Below are positions 14,479 through 22,713 of a stretch of 24,352 nt of DNA, in pieces. The position numbers and the translations under genes are program-made. Within the stretch, counting starts at the first letter, position 1, and each line of letters starts with the position of its first letter. The stretch covers positions 1 to 24,352 of the forward strand of contig JAJYOM010000007.1 of NCBI GenBank assembly GCA_021796175.1, read 5' to 3'. Origin of the DNA: Thermoplasmata archaeon (lineage in GTDB: Archaea > Thermoplasmatota > Thermoplasmata > Sysuiplasmatales > Sysuiplasmataceae). The notes beneath the pieces were generated by a model that was given only the letters and a program-made list of their open reading frames with translations, was not told where the DNA came from and searched no databases.

Positions 14479-16329
14479 ATGACATCGCTCGACGTACTTG
14501 CTCTCAGGGCGGAGTTGTCCCCCCTTGTCGGAGGATATGTCGACAAGGCATTCGGCGGCAACCCATTTTCGATACGCTTCAGCACCGAAAGCGGAAAGAG
14601 GGAACTGACGCTTTATGACGGCCTGTTTGCATTTCTCACTTCCCCGTTAGAGAAAGATGAGGGGAGCGTGATTGGTCCACTTGCGTCCATGGTCAGGAGG
14701 AAGCTGGACAACTCGCGCGTCACTTCCGTTTTGCAGCAGGGCTTCGACAGGCTGCTCACAGTTCAGTTCTCACGGCCCGAAGGAATGACAGCAGTGATGG
14801 AGCTCATGGGAAAGGGCAATTTCATATTGCTGGATGAAGGCAAGGTGCTTTCCGCACTCAGGTACGAGAAGCGGAAAGGGCATGAAATTACACCCGGTTC
14901 CCGGTATTCACTGCCGTCACTGAGGTTCGACGTTCTGGATGCTGACTTTGACGATTTTCTAAAGGCTTCATCGGGATCCAGGGGGGATATAGTCAGAACG
15001 CTTGCAACTGTGATCGGGCTTGGTGGTGATATGGCCGAGGAGGTCTGTACAAGTGCAGGTGTCGAGTTCGGCACCAGACCGGAGTCTCTGGGAAGGGAGA
15101 CATGGACCGCTCTCCACACTGCCACGATGGAGATAATCAGAGCAGTCAGGGAGAAACCAGAGCCAACCGTGTACTATGAAGATGGAAGGGCGGTACAGTT
15201 CACGCCTGTGCCATTTGTCATCTTCGAAGGTATGGAGAAGCGTGCATTAAGCTCGCTGAGCGAGTGCATTTTCGAGTTCGTCCGCACCAGGCCCGTTGAG
15301 ATCGTTGATGCGGAGGCCGACAGGATCTCCAGGCTGGTTGAGAAACAGAAGGAGGCGATGGATAAATTCAGGCATGAGATGGAAGTCACGCGGAGTTTTG
15401 CCGACTCCATATATGCCGACTATGACGGTTTCAGGACAGCATTTGAATCGATGAGAAAGGGGAAGGAGGCACCCTTCAGCTACAGGAGCAATCCTGATGG
15501 CAGCTGCAGCATAACGGTTTCTGGTGTTGAGATAAGGGTCATTCCAGGGGAGGACATCAACAGGATAGCCTCCTCCATCTACGACATGTCAAAGGAGCAG
15601 GGCAGGAAGCTGAAACGTGCTGAAGAGGCACTTGCCGCGCTGCCTGTCAGGAGGGCAGCTGCGCCGCAGGCAGTCAGGAGGCCGGAGATAAGGAAAAGCA
15701 GGAAACGGTTCTGGTTCGACAGCTTCCGCTGGTTCCTCAGCAGTGAGGGCTGCCTTGTAATCGCCGGGAGGGACGCCAGGAGCAACGACAGCCTTGTCTC
15801 CAAGCACCTGTCTGATTCGGACAGGTATGCCCACGCCGATGTTTACGGCGCCCCAAGCGTTGTCATCAAGTGGAATGACGGGGCAGGTGAAAGGACGCTG
15901 GAGGAAGCATGTGCTTTTGCGCTGTGCTTTTCGCGCGCCTGGAATGCGCAGATTGGTGCGGCTCCTGCTTACTGGGTCATGCCGGACCAGGTAAGCAAAA
16001 CACCGGAGTCGGGCGAATACCTTCCACGCGGTGCCTTCATTATAAGGGGCAGGAGGAACTACTTTTCCAAGCTGCCGCTGGAGCTTGCTGTCGCCGCAAT
16101 GGATTATGAGGGTGAAATGAGGGTCGTCTGCGCACCCGTAACTGCGGTAGAGGCACACGCCGATGAATATCACCTGATAAGACCCGGCGACAGGACAAAG
16201 GAATCACTTGCATCCGAACTCGCACCGCTGCTGGGGGTAACAAAAGATGAGATAGTGTCGGTGCTGCCTCCCGGGAAATTCACCTATACCGGTCCTGCTA
16301 GGAAAAACAAGAAGAGACAGGAAGTGTAA
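14479..16329 (+). CDS. rqcH: NEMF/RqcH-family ribosome quality control protein
   Basis: From the ATG at 14479 the product is about 616 residues. A TTG at 14458 in frame would add seven, but MTSLDVLALRAEL is the typical beginning. The order is NFACT-N (about 1-230), then a helical and coiled-coil middle (about 270-380, EADRISRLVEKQKEAMDKF), then the NFACT-R/DUF814 domain (about 405-520: RKRFWFDSFRWFLSSEGCLVIAGRDARSN). The NFACT-N domain includes the Asp-Arg pair in GFDRLLTVQF, about D90-R91, which matches the DR motif needed for alanine tailing in bacterial RqcH. Members bind split large ribosomal subunits with stalled peptidyl-tRNA and recruit tRNA; some archaeal forms are thought to add C-terminal Ala/Thr tails. 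The KKRQEV tail is basic. It is divergent from tRNA-Thr and stands 32 bases before the ALDH gene. Confidence 0.9.
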   Translation: MTSLDVLALRAELSPLVGGYVDKAFGGNPFSIRFSTESGKRELTLYDGLFAFLTSPLEKDEGSVIGPLASMVRRKLDNSRVTSVLQQGFDRLLTVQFSRPEGMTAVMELMGKGNFILLDEGKVLSALRYEKRKGHEITPGSRYSLPSLRFDVLDADFDDFLKASSGSRGDIVRTLATVIGLGGDMAEEVCTSAGVEFGTRPESLGRETWTALHTATMEIIRAVREKPEPTVYYEDGRAVQFTPVPFVIFEGMEKRALSSLSECIFEFVRTRPVEIVDAEADRISRLVEKQKEAMDKFRHEMEVTRSFADSIYADYDGFRTAFESMRKGKEAPFSYRSNPDGSCSITVSGVEIRVIPGEDINRIASSIYDMSKEQGRKLKRAEEALAALPVRRAAAPQAVRRPEIRKSRKRFWFDSFRWFLSSEGCLVIAGRDARSNDSLVSKHLSDSDRYAHADVYGAPSVVIKWNDGAGERTLEEACAFALCFSRAWNAQIGAAPAYWVMPDQVSKTPESGEYLPRGAFIIRGRRNYFSKLPLELAVAAMDYEGEMRVVCAPVTAVEAHADEYHLIRPGDRTKESLASELAPLLGVTKDEIVSVLPPGKFTYTGPARKNKKRQEV

Positions 16330-16361
16330 TAGGCCAATACGACAGCTAAGGAAGTATCATA

Positions 16362-17933
16362 ATGACTTTTGAAAACGAGAATACATTTTTGAGGATGAAG
16401 AACGCCGGCAAGGAGAATGAATTCCATTCAAGATATGAAGCGGCTGTAAAGAAGGTACGCTCTGAAACAGGAGGGACTTACCCGCTCTACATCGGCGGCA
16501 GAACGGTCCAGGCAGCGGGGACATTCGAAGTGCATTCACCATCTGACAGCAGTCTTCTGATCGGAAGATTTCAGAACTGTTCGGGCCGCGATGTTTCCGC
16601 TGCAGTAGAATCGGCAGCTGATGCATTTGAAGGCTGGAGCCGGACCGACTACAGGGCGAGGGTCTCTGTCGTGCTCAGGGCCGCGGCGCTTATTGAAGAA
16701 GGAAAATTCGAACTCGCCGCACTAATGAGCATGGAGAACGGGAAGAACAGATACGAATCTGTTGCGGATGTGGATGAGGCAATTGACTTCCTCAGATACT
16801 ACAGCGAACTGATGACCATCAACAAGGGATACAGGGTCGCAATGGGTTCCTCTGCTCCAGGGGAGGAGAACCACAGTTCTATGAAACCGTATGGCGTGTG
16901 GGGTGTGATTTCGCCCTTCAACTTTCCGCTGGCAATATCAACCGGCATGACTACCGGGGCTATAATCACAGGCAACGCGGCTGTGCTCAAGCCTGCAAGC
17001 GCGACACCGTCGCTTTCATTCAGGCTGCATGAAGCATTCATGCGGGCCGGGCTTCCCGCCGGTGTGCTTAATTACATCACCGGACCCGGTGCGACAGTGG
17101 GCAACGAGCTGGTCAGCAACAGCGGTGTGTCAGGGATTGCATTCACCGGGTCCAGGGAAGTCGGACTGAAGTCGATGAGGAAATTCACCGAGAAGACGTT
17201 CAAGCCATTCATAGCCGAACTCGGCGGCAAGAATGTCGTAATTGTAAGCGCGAAGGCGGACATAGCCAGGGCGGTGGAGGGCACTGCCAGGGCGGCATTC
17301 GGTTTTGGGGGGCAGAAATGCAGCGCCGCTTCCAGAGTGCTGGTCAATTCACATGTCAGGGATGAATTCGTGGACAGGCTTGTTTCCTACACCGGCTCAA
17401 TCACCGTCGGCGATCCGACTGAAAGGGGAACGTATCTTGGTCCCCTCATAAGCAGGGAGGCTGTGGCAAAGTTCGAGAAAGCGGTAACGGATGCGAGGGA
17501 ATCCGGGCGGATTCTGTCAGGAGGCAGGGTTCTCAGGGAGGGCGCGTACGCTAGGGGCAACTATGTCCAGCCCACGCTCGCCGACAGGCTGCCATTCGAC
17601 AGCCCGCTTTTCATGGAAGAGCTTTTTCTCCCCTTCCTCTGCATTGGAGAGTACGATCGCCTGGATGAAGCGATCGACATAGCCAACAGTGTTGACTACG
17701 GCCTGACCGCGGGCATATTCTCCAAAGACAGTGCGGAGGTAGAGAGTTTCTTCGAGGGCACCCAGGCAGGAGTGTGCTATGCGAACAAGCAGGGCGGAGC
17801 AACAACGGGCGCGATGGTCGGTTCACAGCCTTTCGTCGGATGGAAAATGAGCGGTTCGACAGGCAAGGGCGCGGGCGGGCTCTACTATCTCACTCAATTC
17901 ATGAGGGAACAGTCCCAGGCAGTCTACGGCTGA
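16362..17933 (+). CDS. Aldehyde dehydrogenase, 1-pyrroline-5-carboxylate dehydrogenase-like
   Basis: The 523-residue NAD(P)-dependent ALDH has all catalytic features: Asn187 in SPFNFP, Glu286 in AELGGKN, and nucleophile Cys320 in FGGQKCSAAS. Several stretches follow the P5C dehydrogenase (RocA/PutA) branch rather than general ALDHs: AIDFLRYYSELM, the PGEEN segment before PYGVWGVISPFNFPLAI, GQKCSA, ITVGDPTERGTYLGPLI, and the C-terminal KMSGSTGKGAGGLYYLTQFM. The expected reaction is glutamate semialdehyde to glutamate in proline or arginine breakdown. No proline dehydrogenase is nearby, so another acid semialdehyde remains possible. An N-terminal extension of about 40 residues precedes the core, as in RocA. 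The ATG at 16362 follows an AAGGAAG about 9 bases upstream, and the gene may be co-transcribed with rqcH (32-base gap). Confidence 0.85.
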   Translation: MTFENENTFLRMKNAGKENEFHSRYEAAVKKVRSETGGTYPLYIGGRTVQAAGTFEVHSPSDSSLLIGRFQNCSGRDVSAAVESAADAFEGWSRTDYRARVSVVLRAAALIEEGKFELAALMSMENGKNRYESVADVDEAIDFLRYYSELMTINKGYRVAMGSSAPGEENHSSMKPYGVWGVISPFNFPLAISTGMTTGAIITGNAAVLKPASATPSLSFRLHEAFMRAGLPAGVLNYITGPGATVGNELVSNSGVSGIAFTGSREVGLKSMRKFTEKTFKPFIAELGGKNVVIVSAKADIARAVEGTARAAFGFGGQKCSAASRVLVNSHVRDEFVDRLVSYTGSITVGDPTERGTYLGPLISREAVAKFEKAVTDARESGRILSGGRVLREGAYARGNYVQPTLADRLPFDSPLFMEELFLPFLCIGEYDRLDEAIDIANSVDYGLTAGIFSKDSAEVESFFEGTQAGVCYANKQGGATTGAMVGSQPFVGWKMSGSTGKGAGGLYYLTQFMREQSQAVYG

Positions 17934-18232
17934 TTGGATGTGTCCCGGCATTAACAGACTCGATCACAGAACGCTCGGCGCACTCCCGATCCTGACCCAT
18001 GCCGGGATGTCGTGCATCGGGGTTGGTCTCCTGTCATACAAAGGACAGCACGCCCCAGTCAAGGAGGGACCCATTCACGGTGCACTGTAGTCCCCGGCCC
18101 CTGCGCGGCATCACTGTTCAGCCGCAGCGCGCCGGCGACAGCAGTGGATCAGCGGCCACGTTTATAAGACAGCACTCTTCCGGCCATGTTCGGTAAAGGC
18201 TTATCTAGCCACCATGCTGATTGTGCACTGTA
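17934..18232. other. Intergenic region upstream of the DUF72 gene
   Basis: About 300 GC-rich bases with no credible gene. It contains TATA-like stretches at 18161-18168 (TTTATAAG) and 18199-18208 (GGCTTATCTA). The second is 25-34 bases before the ATG at 18233 and would give a nearly leaderless transcript. Short frames here lack any recognisable motif. Confidence 0.5.
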
Positions 18233-19123
18233 ATGATACTGACCGGATGCAGCGGCTGGTCATACACCGACTGGGTGGACAGGTTCTATCCCCGTGAACT
18301 TGCACAGCGTCATTCAGAATGGCTGCGCTACTACGCTTCGTACTTTGCCACGACAGAGGTCAACAGCACTTTCTACTCTCTTCCCCAGCGCGGCATGGTC
18401 GATTCATGGATACTCAAGACTGCGGATGCAGGCAGGTTCGAATTCTCGCTGAAGATGCCGCGGACAATCACTCATGAGAAGCTTCCCAACGGGGACATGA
18501 AGGGAATTGAGGAGGATTATTCGGCATTCGAAAGCAATTGCCTTGAGCCGCTGATCAGTGCCGGAAGGCTCGGCGCCGTGCTGCTTCAGCTTCCTCCACA
18601 GTTCGACTTTACAGAGGTGAACACTGCAAGCCTTGCGGGAATGCTCGATTCAATACATGATGAAAAGATCCACTGTGCAGTCGAATTCAGGAACAGGAGC
18701 TGGCTTGAGAAGGGAAGGGGTGAAATCAGGAGAGAGGCGATCGAGCTTCTGTCCTCCCAAGGCTCATCTGCAGTGATGGTCGACAGCCCCGCATTTCCTC
18801 CCACATCAAGGCTGACGGCCGAACATGCATACATTCGCTTCCACGGAAAGAACAGCGACATATGGTATGGCGGGGCGGAGGAGGATGATTCAAGGATCAA
18901 CAGGTATGATTATCTCTATTCCAGGGGCCAGCTTCAGGAGTGGGTCCCGCGGATAAGGGCTATTGACGGCATGGCCGACATAACACGGATGTACTTCAAC
19001 AACCACGGAAGGGCGAAGGCGGCCAAGAACGCGATGGAGATGATGGATCTGCTCGGTATTGAGCATCAGCACAAGGAGATAAAAATTCTTGACCAGGCGA
19101 AGCTGGGCAGTTTCCTGGAATGA
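18233..19123 (+). CDS. DUF72 (YecE-like) family protein
   Basis: From the ATG at 18233 the product is 296 residues; a TTG at 18221 adds four. The conserved N-terminus ILTGCSGWSYTDWVDRFYP, the block ATTEVNSTFYSLP (about 43-55), FEFSLKMPRTITHE, LLQLPPQF, CAVEFRNRSWLE and AYIRFHGKN are the signature blocks of DUF72, a TIM-barrel family of unknown biochemical activity. YVYFNNH-type C-terminal pattern appears here as MYFNNHGRAKAAKNA. Length fits the family. The gene converges with the antiporter, with only 16 bases between the stops, and it has no obvious functional partner. Confidence 0.88.
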   Translation: MILTGCSGWSYTDWVDRFYPRELAQRHSEWLRYYASYFATTEVNSTFYSLPQRGMVDSWILKTADAGRFEFSLKMPRTITHEKLPNGDMKGIEEDYSAFESNCLEPLISAGRLGAVLLQLPPQFDFTEVNTASLAGMLDSIHDEKIHCAVEFRNRSWLEKGRGEIRREAIELLSSQGSSAVMVDSPAFPPTSRLTAEHAYIRFHGKNSDIWYGGAEEDDSRINRYDYLYSRGQLQEWVPRIRAIDGMADITRMYFNNHGRAKAAKNAMEMMDLLGIEHQHKEIKILDQAKLGSFLE

Positions 19124-19124
19124 A

Positions 19125-19139
19125 ACCGGTGTTTCCGGT
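19125..19139. terminator. Possible hairpin between convergent genes
   Basis: ACCGG and CCGGT (19125-19129 and 19135-19139) form a 5-bp stem with a TGTTT loop, right between the stop codons of the DUF72 and antiporter genes. No long T tract follows, so it is weak as an archaeal terminator. Confidence 0.25.
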
Positions 19140-20879
19140 CTACCCCTTTATCAGTTCTGCGATGTAGTCCGCGTCGCTGAGCTGAGCATCGTTCTTGCTG
19201 TTCTGTGCTGAAGGGAAGGAGAGGGTCACATCTGACAGTCCGCGCCACAGTATTATGACTATTGCGGCGACCGCTGCAATGGATGCTGCCCCCAGAATGG
19301 GCTCTGAGTACATCATCGGTTCCAGCGTGGAAACTATCGTAAGTATTCCGAGTGCGGCATATATTGCCTGAAGGATCCTGCCAAGAAGCTTTGTGGTGAA
19401 CATGCTCTGCAGGTCCTTCAGCCCGAAGAACCTTGCCATTTCGGCGCTGATTGTGTTGTATGAGGCGTAGAGCAGAAGCGTGATGGCGAGCGTGTAGCCG
19501 AGGTAGAGCAGGGCGTATTCATCCCCTATTTTTGAAATCAGGTACGATGAATTCTGGACAAAGAGGGCTGTCAGTATGATTATTGAGACAATCACCAGCG
19601 AGTTGAGCAGCAGCGCGAGTATCATGCTCTTCGACGAGTTCCTCATTTTCATCGGCCTGTTGAACTGCTTTCTCAGCTGCTCCGCGAAGCGCTCCACCAC
19701 CAGGGAGTAGACCCTCAGACCCTTGGGCATCCTCCTCTGCATGGTCCCGTACATCGCGGCATTTCTCTTCACCGCCTGCGGAAGTATTACTATCGTCACG
19801 GCCGAGATGAGCACAATAAGCGTGTATATCTGGTTGCTGAAATAGCCAAACTGCAGCCCAAGCCTTCCGATGACGAACGAAAATTCTCCCATCGCACCTG
19901 CTGCTATGCCTACATAGACAGCAGTCCTGGAAGTGAAACCCATCGTTGTGAAGCCCACTGTGACCGATATGAACTTCCAGACCACGAAAAGAGCGCCGAG
20001 CCCGATCGCGAGCGGCAGGAGCTCTATGACGAATGAAGTCTGAATGAGCGTCCCTATGGAGACGAAGAAGACCGCCAGGAAGACGTCCCTTATCGGCGTC
20101 ATCTTCTGCTGTATCCTCTCCTTGTGGCCAGATTCGGCCACCGCAACACCCACTACGAACGCGCCAATTACAAATGAGAAGCCAAGCTCCTGGGCAAAGA
20201 GCGCCAGTGCAAAGCAGAGTCCGAGCGCAACTATCATGATTATTTCATCGTTTCCAGTTTCACAGACCCTGTTTATCACCTTGGGGAGCACGCTGATGGC
20301 AAGCAGCAGGCTGACAGCCGCGAACATCACTATCTCGCCGACGAGCACGATTATCTGCAGCGGTACTATCGCATGCTTTGCTCCCATTGCCGACAGCACT
20401 GCAAGCATTACGACTGTCAGCAGATCCTCCACGACAAGAAGGCCAATGAGCGTATCCATGTAAGACTTGATGCTTTCCTTGGAATCCCTCATTGTTTTCA
20501 TTACAATTGTGGTGCTTGTGAGTGCGAACGCCGAGGCGAAGAAAACGGCGGTGAGCGGCGACCAGCCGAGTATTACAGCCACCAGGTAGCCGGAGGGGAG
20601 CATGATGGCGACTTCTGCAATGCCGCCGAGTATTATCCTGTGCCCGAGCTCCTTCAGCCCCTTCATGCTCAGCTCCATGCCCATTGTGAATGCAAGGAGC
20701 GTTATGCCCAGGTCGGAAATCAGTGCGATTATGCTGCTGTCCGATTGAAGGAAGGGTGCGGACAGTACTCCGGCAATGATGTACCCCAATATCAGCGGCT
20801 GCTTCATCCTGCTGAAGAGCACACTGACCACTGCTGCAACTCCGAAAAGAATTGCTATTCCACTGTAACCTACACCCAC
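19140..20879 (-). CDS. CPA2-family cation/proton antiporter (KefB/NapA-like)
   Basis: The 579-residue membrane protein carries the Na_H_Exchanger domain. The N-terminal part has about 12-13 spans (about 1-375), with MKQPLILGYIIAGVL near 25-39, and the ion-site helix LIGLLVVEDLLTVVML with Glu151-Asp152. This is the ED variant, where KefB has QD and NapA DD. SFVIGAFVVGVAVAES and MGEFSFVIGRLGLQFG are typical of later core helices. After a basic cytoplasmic stretch (about 385-420) there are three or four further spans (about 422-545) and a short soluble tail. A TrkA-N/RCK regulatory domain, common in KefB, is absent. It probably exchanges Na+ or K+ for H+, useful for pH homeostasis in an acidophile (inference). 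The promoter-like box is at 20911-20920. Confidence 0.88.
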   Translation of the reverse strand: MGVGYSGIAILFGVAAVVSVLFSRMKQPLILGYIIAGVLSAPFLQSDSSIIALISDLGITLLAFTMGMELSMKGLKELGHRIILGGIAEVAIMLPSGYLVAVILGWSPLTAVFFASAFALTSTTIVMKTMRDSKESIKSYMDTLIGLLVVEDLLTVVMLAVLSAMGAKHAIVPLQIIVLVGEIVMFAAVSLLLAISVLPKVINRVCETGNDEIIMIVALGLCFALALFAQELGFSFVIGAFVVGVAVAESGHKERIQQKMTPIRDVFLAVFFVSIGTLIQTSFVIELLPLAIGLGALFVVWKFISVTVGFTTMGFTSRTAVYVGIAAGAMGEFSFVIGRLGLQFGYFSNQIYTLIVLISAVTIVILPQAVKRNAAMYGTMQRRMPKGLRVYSLVVERFAEQLRKQFNRPMKMRNSSKSMILALLLNSLVIVSIIILTALFVQNSSYLISKIGDEYALLYLGYTLAITLLLYASYNTISAEMARFFGLKDLQSMFTTKLLGRILQAIYAALGILTIVSTLEPMMYSEPILGAASIAAVAAIVIILWRGLSDVTLSFPSAQNSKNDAQLSDADYIAELIKG

Positions 20880-20910
20880 GGTATACCAACTGGAACGATG
20901 GGGACAGTTC

Positions 20911-20920
20911 GCTTATAAAC
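20911..20920 (-). promoter_or_regulatory. TATA-like box of the antiporter gene
   Basis: GTTTATAAGC on the minus strand lies about 32-41 bases upstream of the ATG at 20879, giving a very short leader. Confidence 0.5.
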
Positions 20921-20990
20921 CATGAGCGCACGATTTTCATTCCTGATAAATTCAATCATGGCCATTTACCGGTGAGATTTGCCGGGAAAG

Positions 20991-21000
20991 TTATTTTTAT
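20991..21000 (+). promoter_or_regulatory. TATA-like box of the FtsZ-like gene
   Basis: TTATTTTTAT lies 21-30 bases before the ATG at 21021, the spacing expected if transcription begins at the start codon (leaderless). Confidence 0.5.
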
Positions 21001-21020
21001 TGCCGCAAAATCAGTGTCCG

Positions 21021-21884
21021 ATGGCAACCCTCCGGATCAAGCACGAAACTCCAGAAAAGCCCCAAATGCTGCTGATAGGTTGCGGAAGCGCCGGAAGGAA
21101 CATTGCCTCACTATCCAGACGGATCCGCCGGCTCACTATCGATGGAGGCGGCGGTGCCGATTTTCCGGTTGACAGGAGCACACTGGCAGTTGCAGAAATG
21201 GAACCATCCATGATCAGGACGGCATCGCCTGCATTCTACTCCAGACTGGGCAGGGAAGTGGAGGGGGCGCATGCAGTCATGATAGTCGGGGGCCTCGGCG
21301 GCTTTGCCGGCGGAATCGCGGCTGCAGCCGTGTCCAGGGCGGGCAGGGCACTTGGCATACCGGTCATTGCTTCAGTAGCCCTTCCATTTGATGTAGAGGG
21401 GAGTGTGCGCAGGGCATCTGCAAGGAAATCGCTCGATGATCTTGAGCGGACAGCCAGCATAACGATACCGTTTGAGAACAACATAATAAACCAGACGATG
21501 TCCAATGTGCGCATTTCAAGGGCGCTCGACATAATGAACAGGATAGTCCTTTCGCCGCTGGAGGAGATTGCACTCTGCGCTGACAGTGAATTCCTGGACA
21601 GCCTTGCACGCTCACATTACAGGGGAAGATATGCAGTGAGCTATTCTTCGGGCATGGACTGGGAAAAGAAGGGCGCACACGGCATATTGTCCGAACTCGG
21701 CGAACAGTCGCTCAGATTCATGCAGATTCATGTATTCCTCAGCATTAATTCCGGCTGGGAGGACAGCGCGGAACGACTCGGCTCGGCTCTTCTTTCGAAG
21801 GCGGGCGAATGCGACGTTACAGTATGGGTCAAGAACAGAAAGGAGGAGGCGCAGAACAGGATCGGTGCCATAGCACTTTACTGA
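21021..21884 (+). CDS. Divergent FtsZ/tubulin-superfamily protein
   Basis: The ATG at 21021 is preferred over an upstream in-frame start because a TATA-like box ends 20 bases before it; the product is 287 residues. The order of motifs follows FtsZ: LLIGCGSAGRNI at 17-28 (FtsZ GxGGxGxN); AHAVMIVGGLGGFAGGIAAAAVSRA at about 83-106 (FtsZ AGMGGGTGTG loop, here GLGGFAGG at 91-98); IPVIASVALPFDVEGSVRRASA (FtsZ VVTxPFxFEGxxR); and SITIPFENN (FtsZ VIPNDRL). In the expected T7 loop position, residues about 185-193 read CADSEFLDS instead of NLDFADV, so the two catalytic aspartates are not in register. GTP binding and hydrolysis are therefore probably changed. It ends right after the C-terminal beta domain, with no disordered tail. 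It is divergent from the antiporter. It is probably an FtsZ paralogue with a regulatory or structural role. Confidence 0.75.
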   Translation: MATLRIKHETPEKPQMLLIGCGSAGRNIASLSRRIRRLTIDGGGGADFPVDRSTLAVAEMEPSMIRTASPAFYSRLGREVEGAHAVMIVGGLGGFAGGIAAAAVSRAGRALGIPVIASVALPFDVEGSVRRASARKSLDDLERTASITIPFENNIINQTMSNVRISRALDIMNRIVLSPLEEIALCADSEFLDSLARSHYRGRYAVSYSSGMDWEKKGAHGILSELGEQSLRFMQIHVFLSINSGWEDSAERLGSALLSKAGECDVTVWVKNRKEEAQNRIGAIALY

Positions 21885-21898
21885 GCCGTGCCGCCCCG

Positions 21899-22699
21899 CT
21901 AGTCTGTGATTGCGGAAAGTTCCTCATCGAGTGCGCCGGAGAACAGCTTGAGCGCCTCCGCCTCCTGGAAATGCAATCTGCCCGGAATCACAATGCAGTG
22001 CGGCGGTGCGCCGAAATCCATTCCTTTCAGCCTGCCGATGCGACCTGCATGCGTCTCACAGCTGGCAAGACCGGCCCTTGAAACTGTGCATGCAACAGCA
22101 GTGCCGTCGATGCTACGCTTTCCCAGCTCCTGGCCGACCTCAAGCATCTCGGTGAATGCCTCGCCGGGTGCCATGAAATACCCGTGTTCGGAATCAACGT
22201 CAAGGAGTGCAAGCGTATGCACGCCTGCACCGGCGTTGCTGTTCAGTGTGATGAAAGGACTCAGTGGCCGGTAGCCTTTCTGGAACCTGGGTATGGTTAC
22301 AGTCCTGCCGAACTTGTACTGGTGGAGGCCGAGGATTGCAGCTGCCGCTGTGAAGATGGATGGCCCGAAAACAACACGCGTCTTAATCCCCCTCCCTGCC
22401 GCCTCTATCCTCAGAGACATATGTGTCGTCGCCGACATTGATTCCCCTCCAGCGACAAGCACAGCCATCCCTGTCTCTGCTGCGCTCAGCAGTTTTTCAC
22501 CGTTCTCCACCTCCTCCCTGCCGACGTTTACAGTCCTCGCACCCGTCAACCTTCGTATCCCTTCAGCCAGGCTGGTGTCGATGAAAGTCGTGTACTGCTC
22601 AATGAAGACAGTATCCGCGGATTTCATCACTTCAACTGCCTCTAGGCTGAGCGACATTGCGCCTGAAAGGCCAGCACCCACAAATACAAGGGTCCCCAT
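21899..22699 (-). CDS. dphB: Diphthine synthase
   Basis: The 266-residue product makes diphthine from the modified histidine of elongation factor 2, by successive SAM-dependent methylations, in the archaeal diphthamide pathway. It has the TP_methylase fold: MGTLVFVGAGLSGA (family LxFIGLGL); ADTVFIEQYTTFID at about 28-41 (family YxExYTS); GREEVE at 60-65; GESMSATTHMSLRIEA at 85-100 (family GDPMxATTHxxLRxxA, here with Glu in place of Asp); YKFGRTVTIPRF; and HTLALLDVD. Length matches the family. The gene starts 14 bases from the divergent Trm5 gene. DphA, the radical enzyme of step one, is not in the window. Confidence 0.92.
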   Translation of the reverse strand: MGTLVFVGAGLSGAMSLSLEAVEVMKSADTVFIEQYTTFIDTSLAEGIRRLTGARTVNVGREEVENGEKLLSAAETGMAVLVAGGESMSATTHMSLRIEAAGRGIKTRVVFGPSIFTAAAAILGLHQYKFGRTVTIPRFQKGYRPLSPFITLNSNAGAGVHTLALLDVDSEHGYFMAPGEAFTEMLEVGQELGKRSIDGTAVACTVSRAGLASCETHAGRIGRLKGMDFGAPPHCIVIPGRLHFQEAEALKLFSGALDEELSAITD

Positions 22700-22713
22700 T
22701 TTATCGACCGCTT

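Noticed and set aside
17934..18220. Short plus-strand frames between the ALDH and DUF72 genes
   Set aside because: No motif, no ribosome-binding site, and Arg/Ser/Pro-rich composition.
20260..20955. Minus-strand 231-codon frame overlapping the antiporter
   Set aside because: Out-of-frame shadow of the antiporter; composition is not protein-like.
22657..22713. Upstream extension of the Trm5 frame
   Set aside because: It would overlap the start of dphB, and the ATG at 22714 gives the normal D1-domain beginning.
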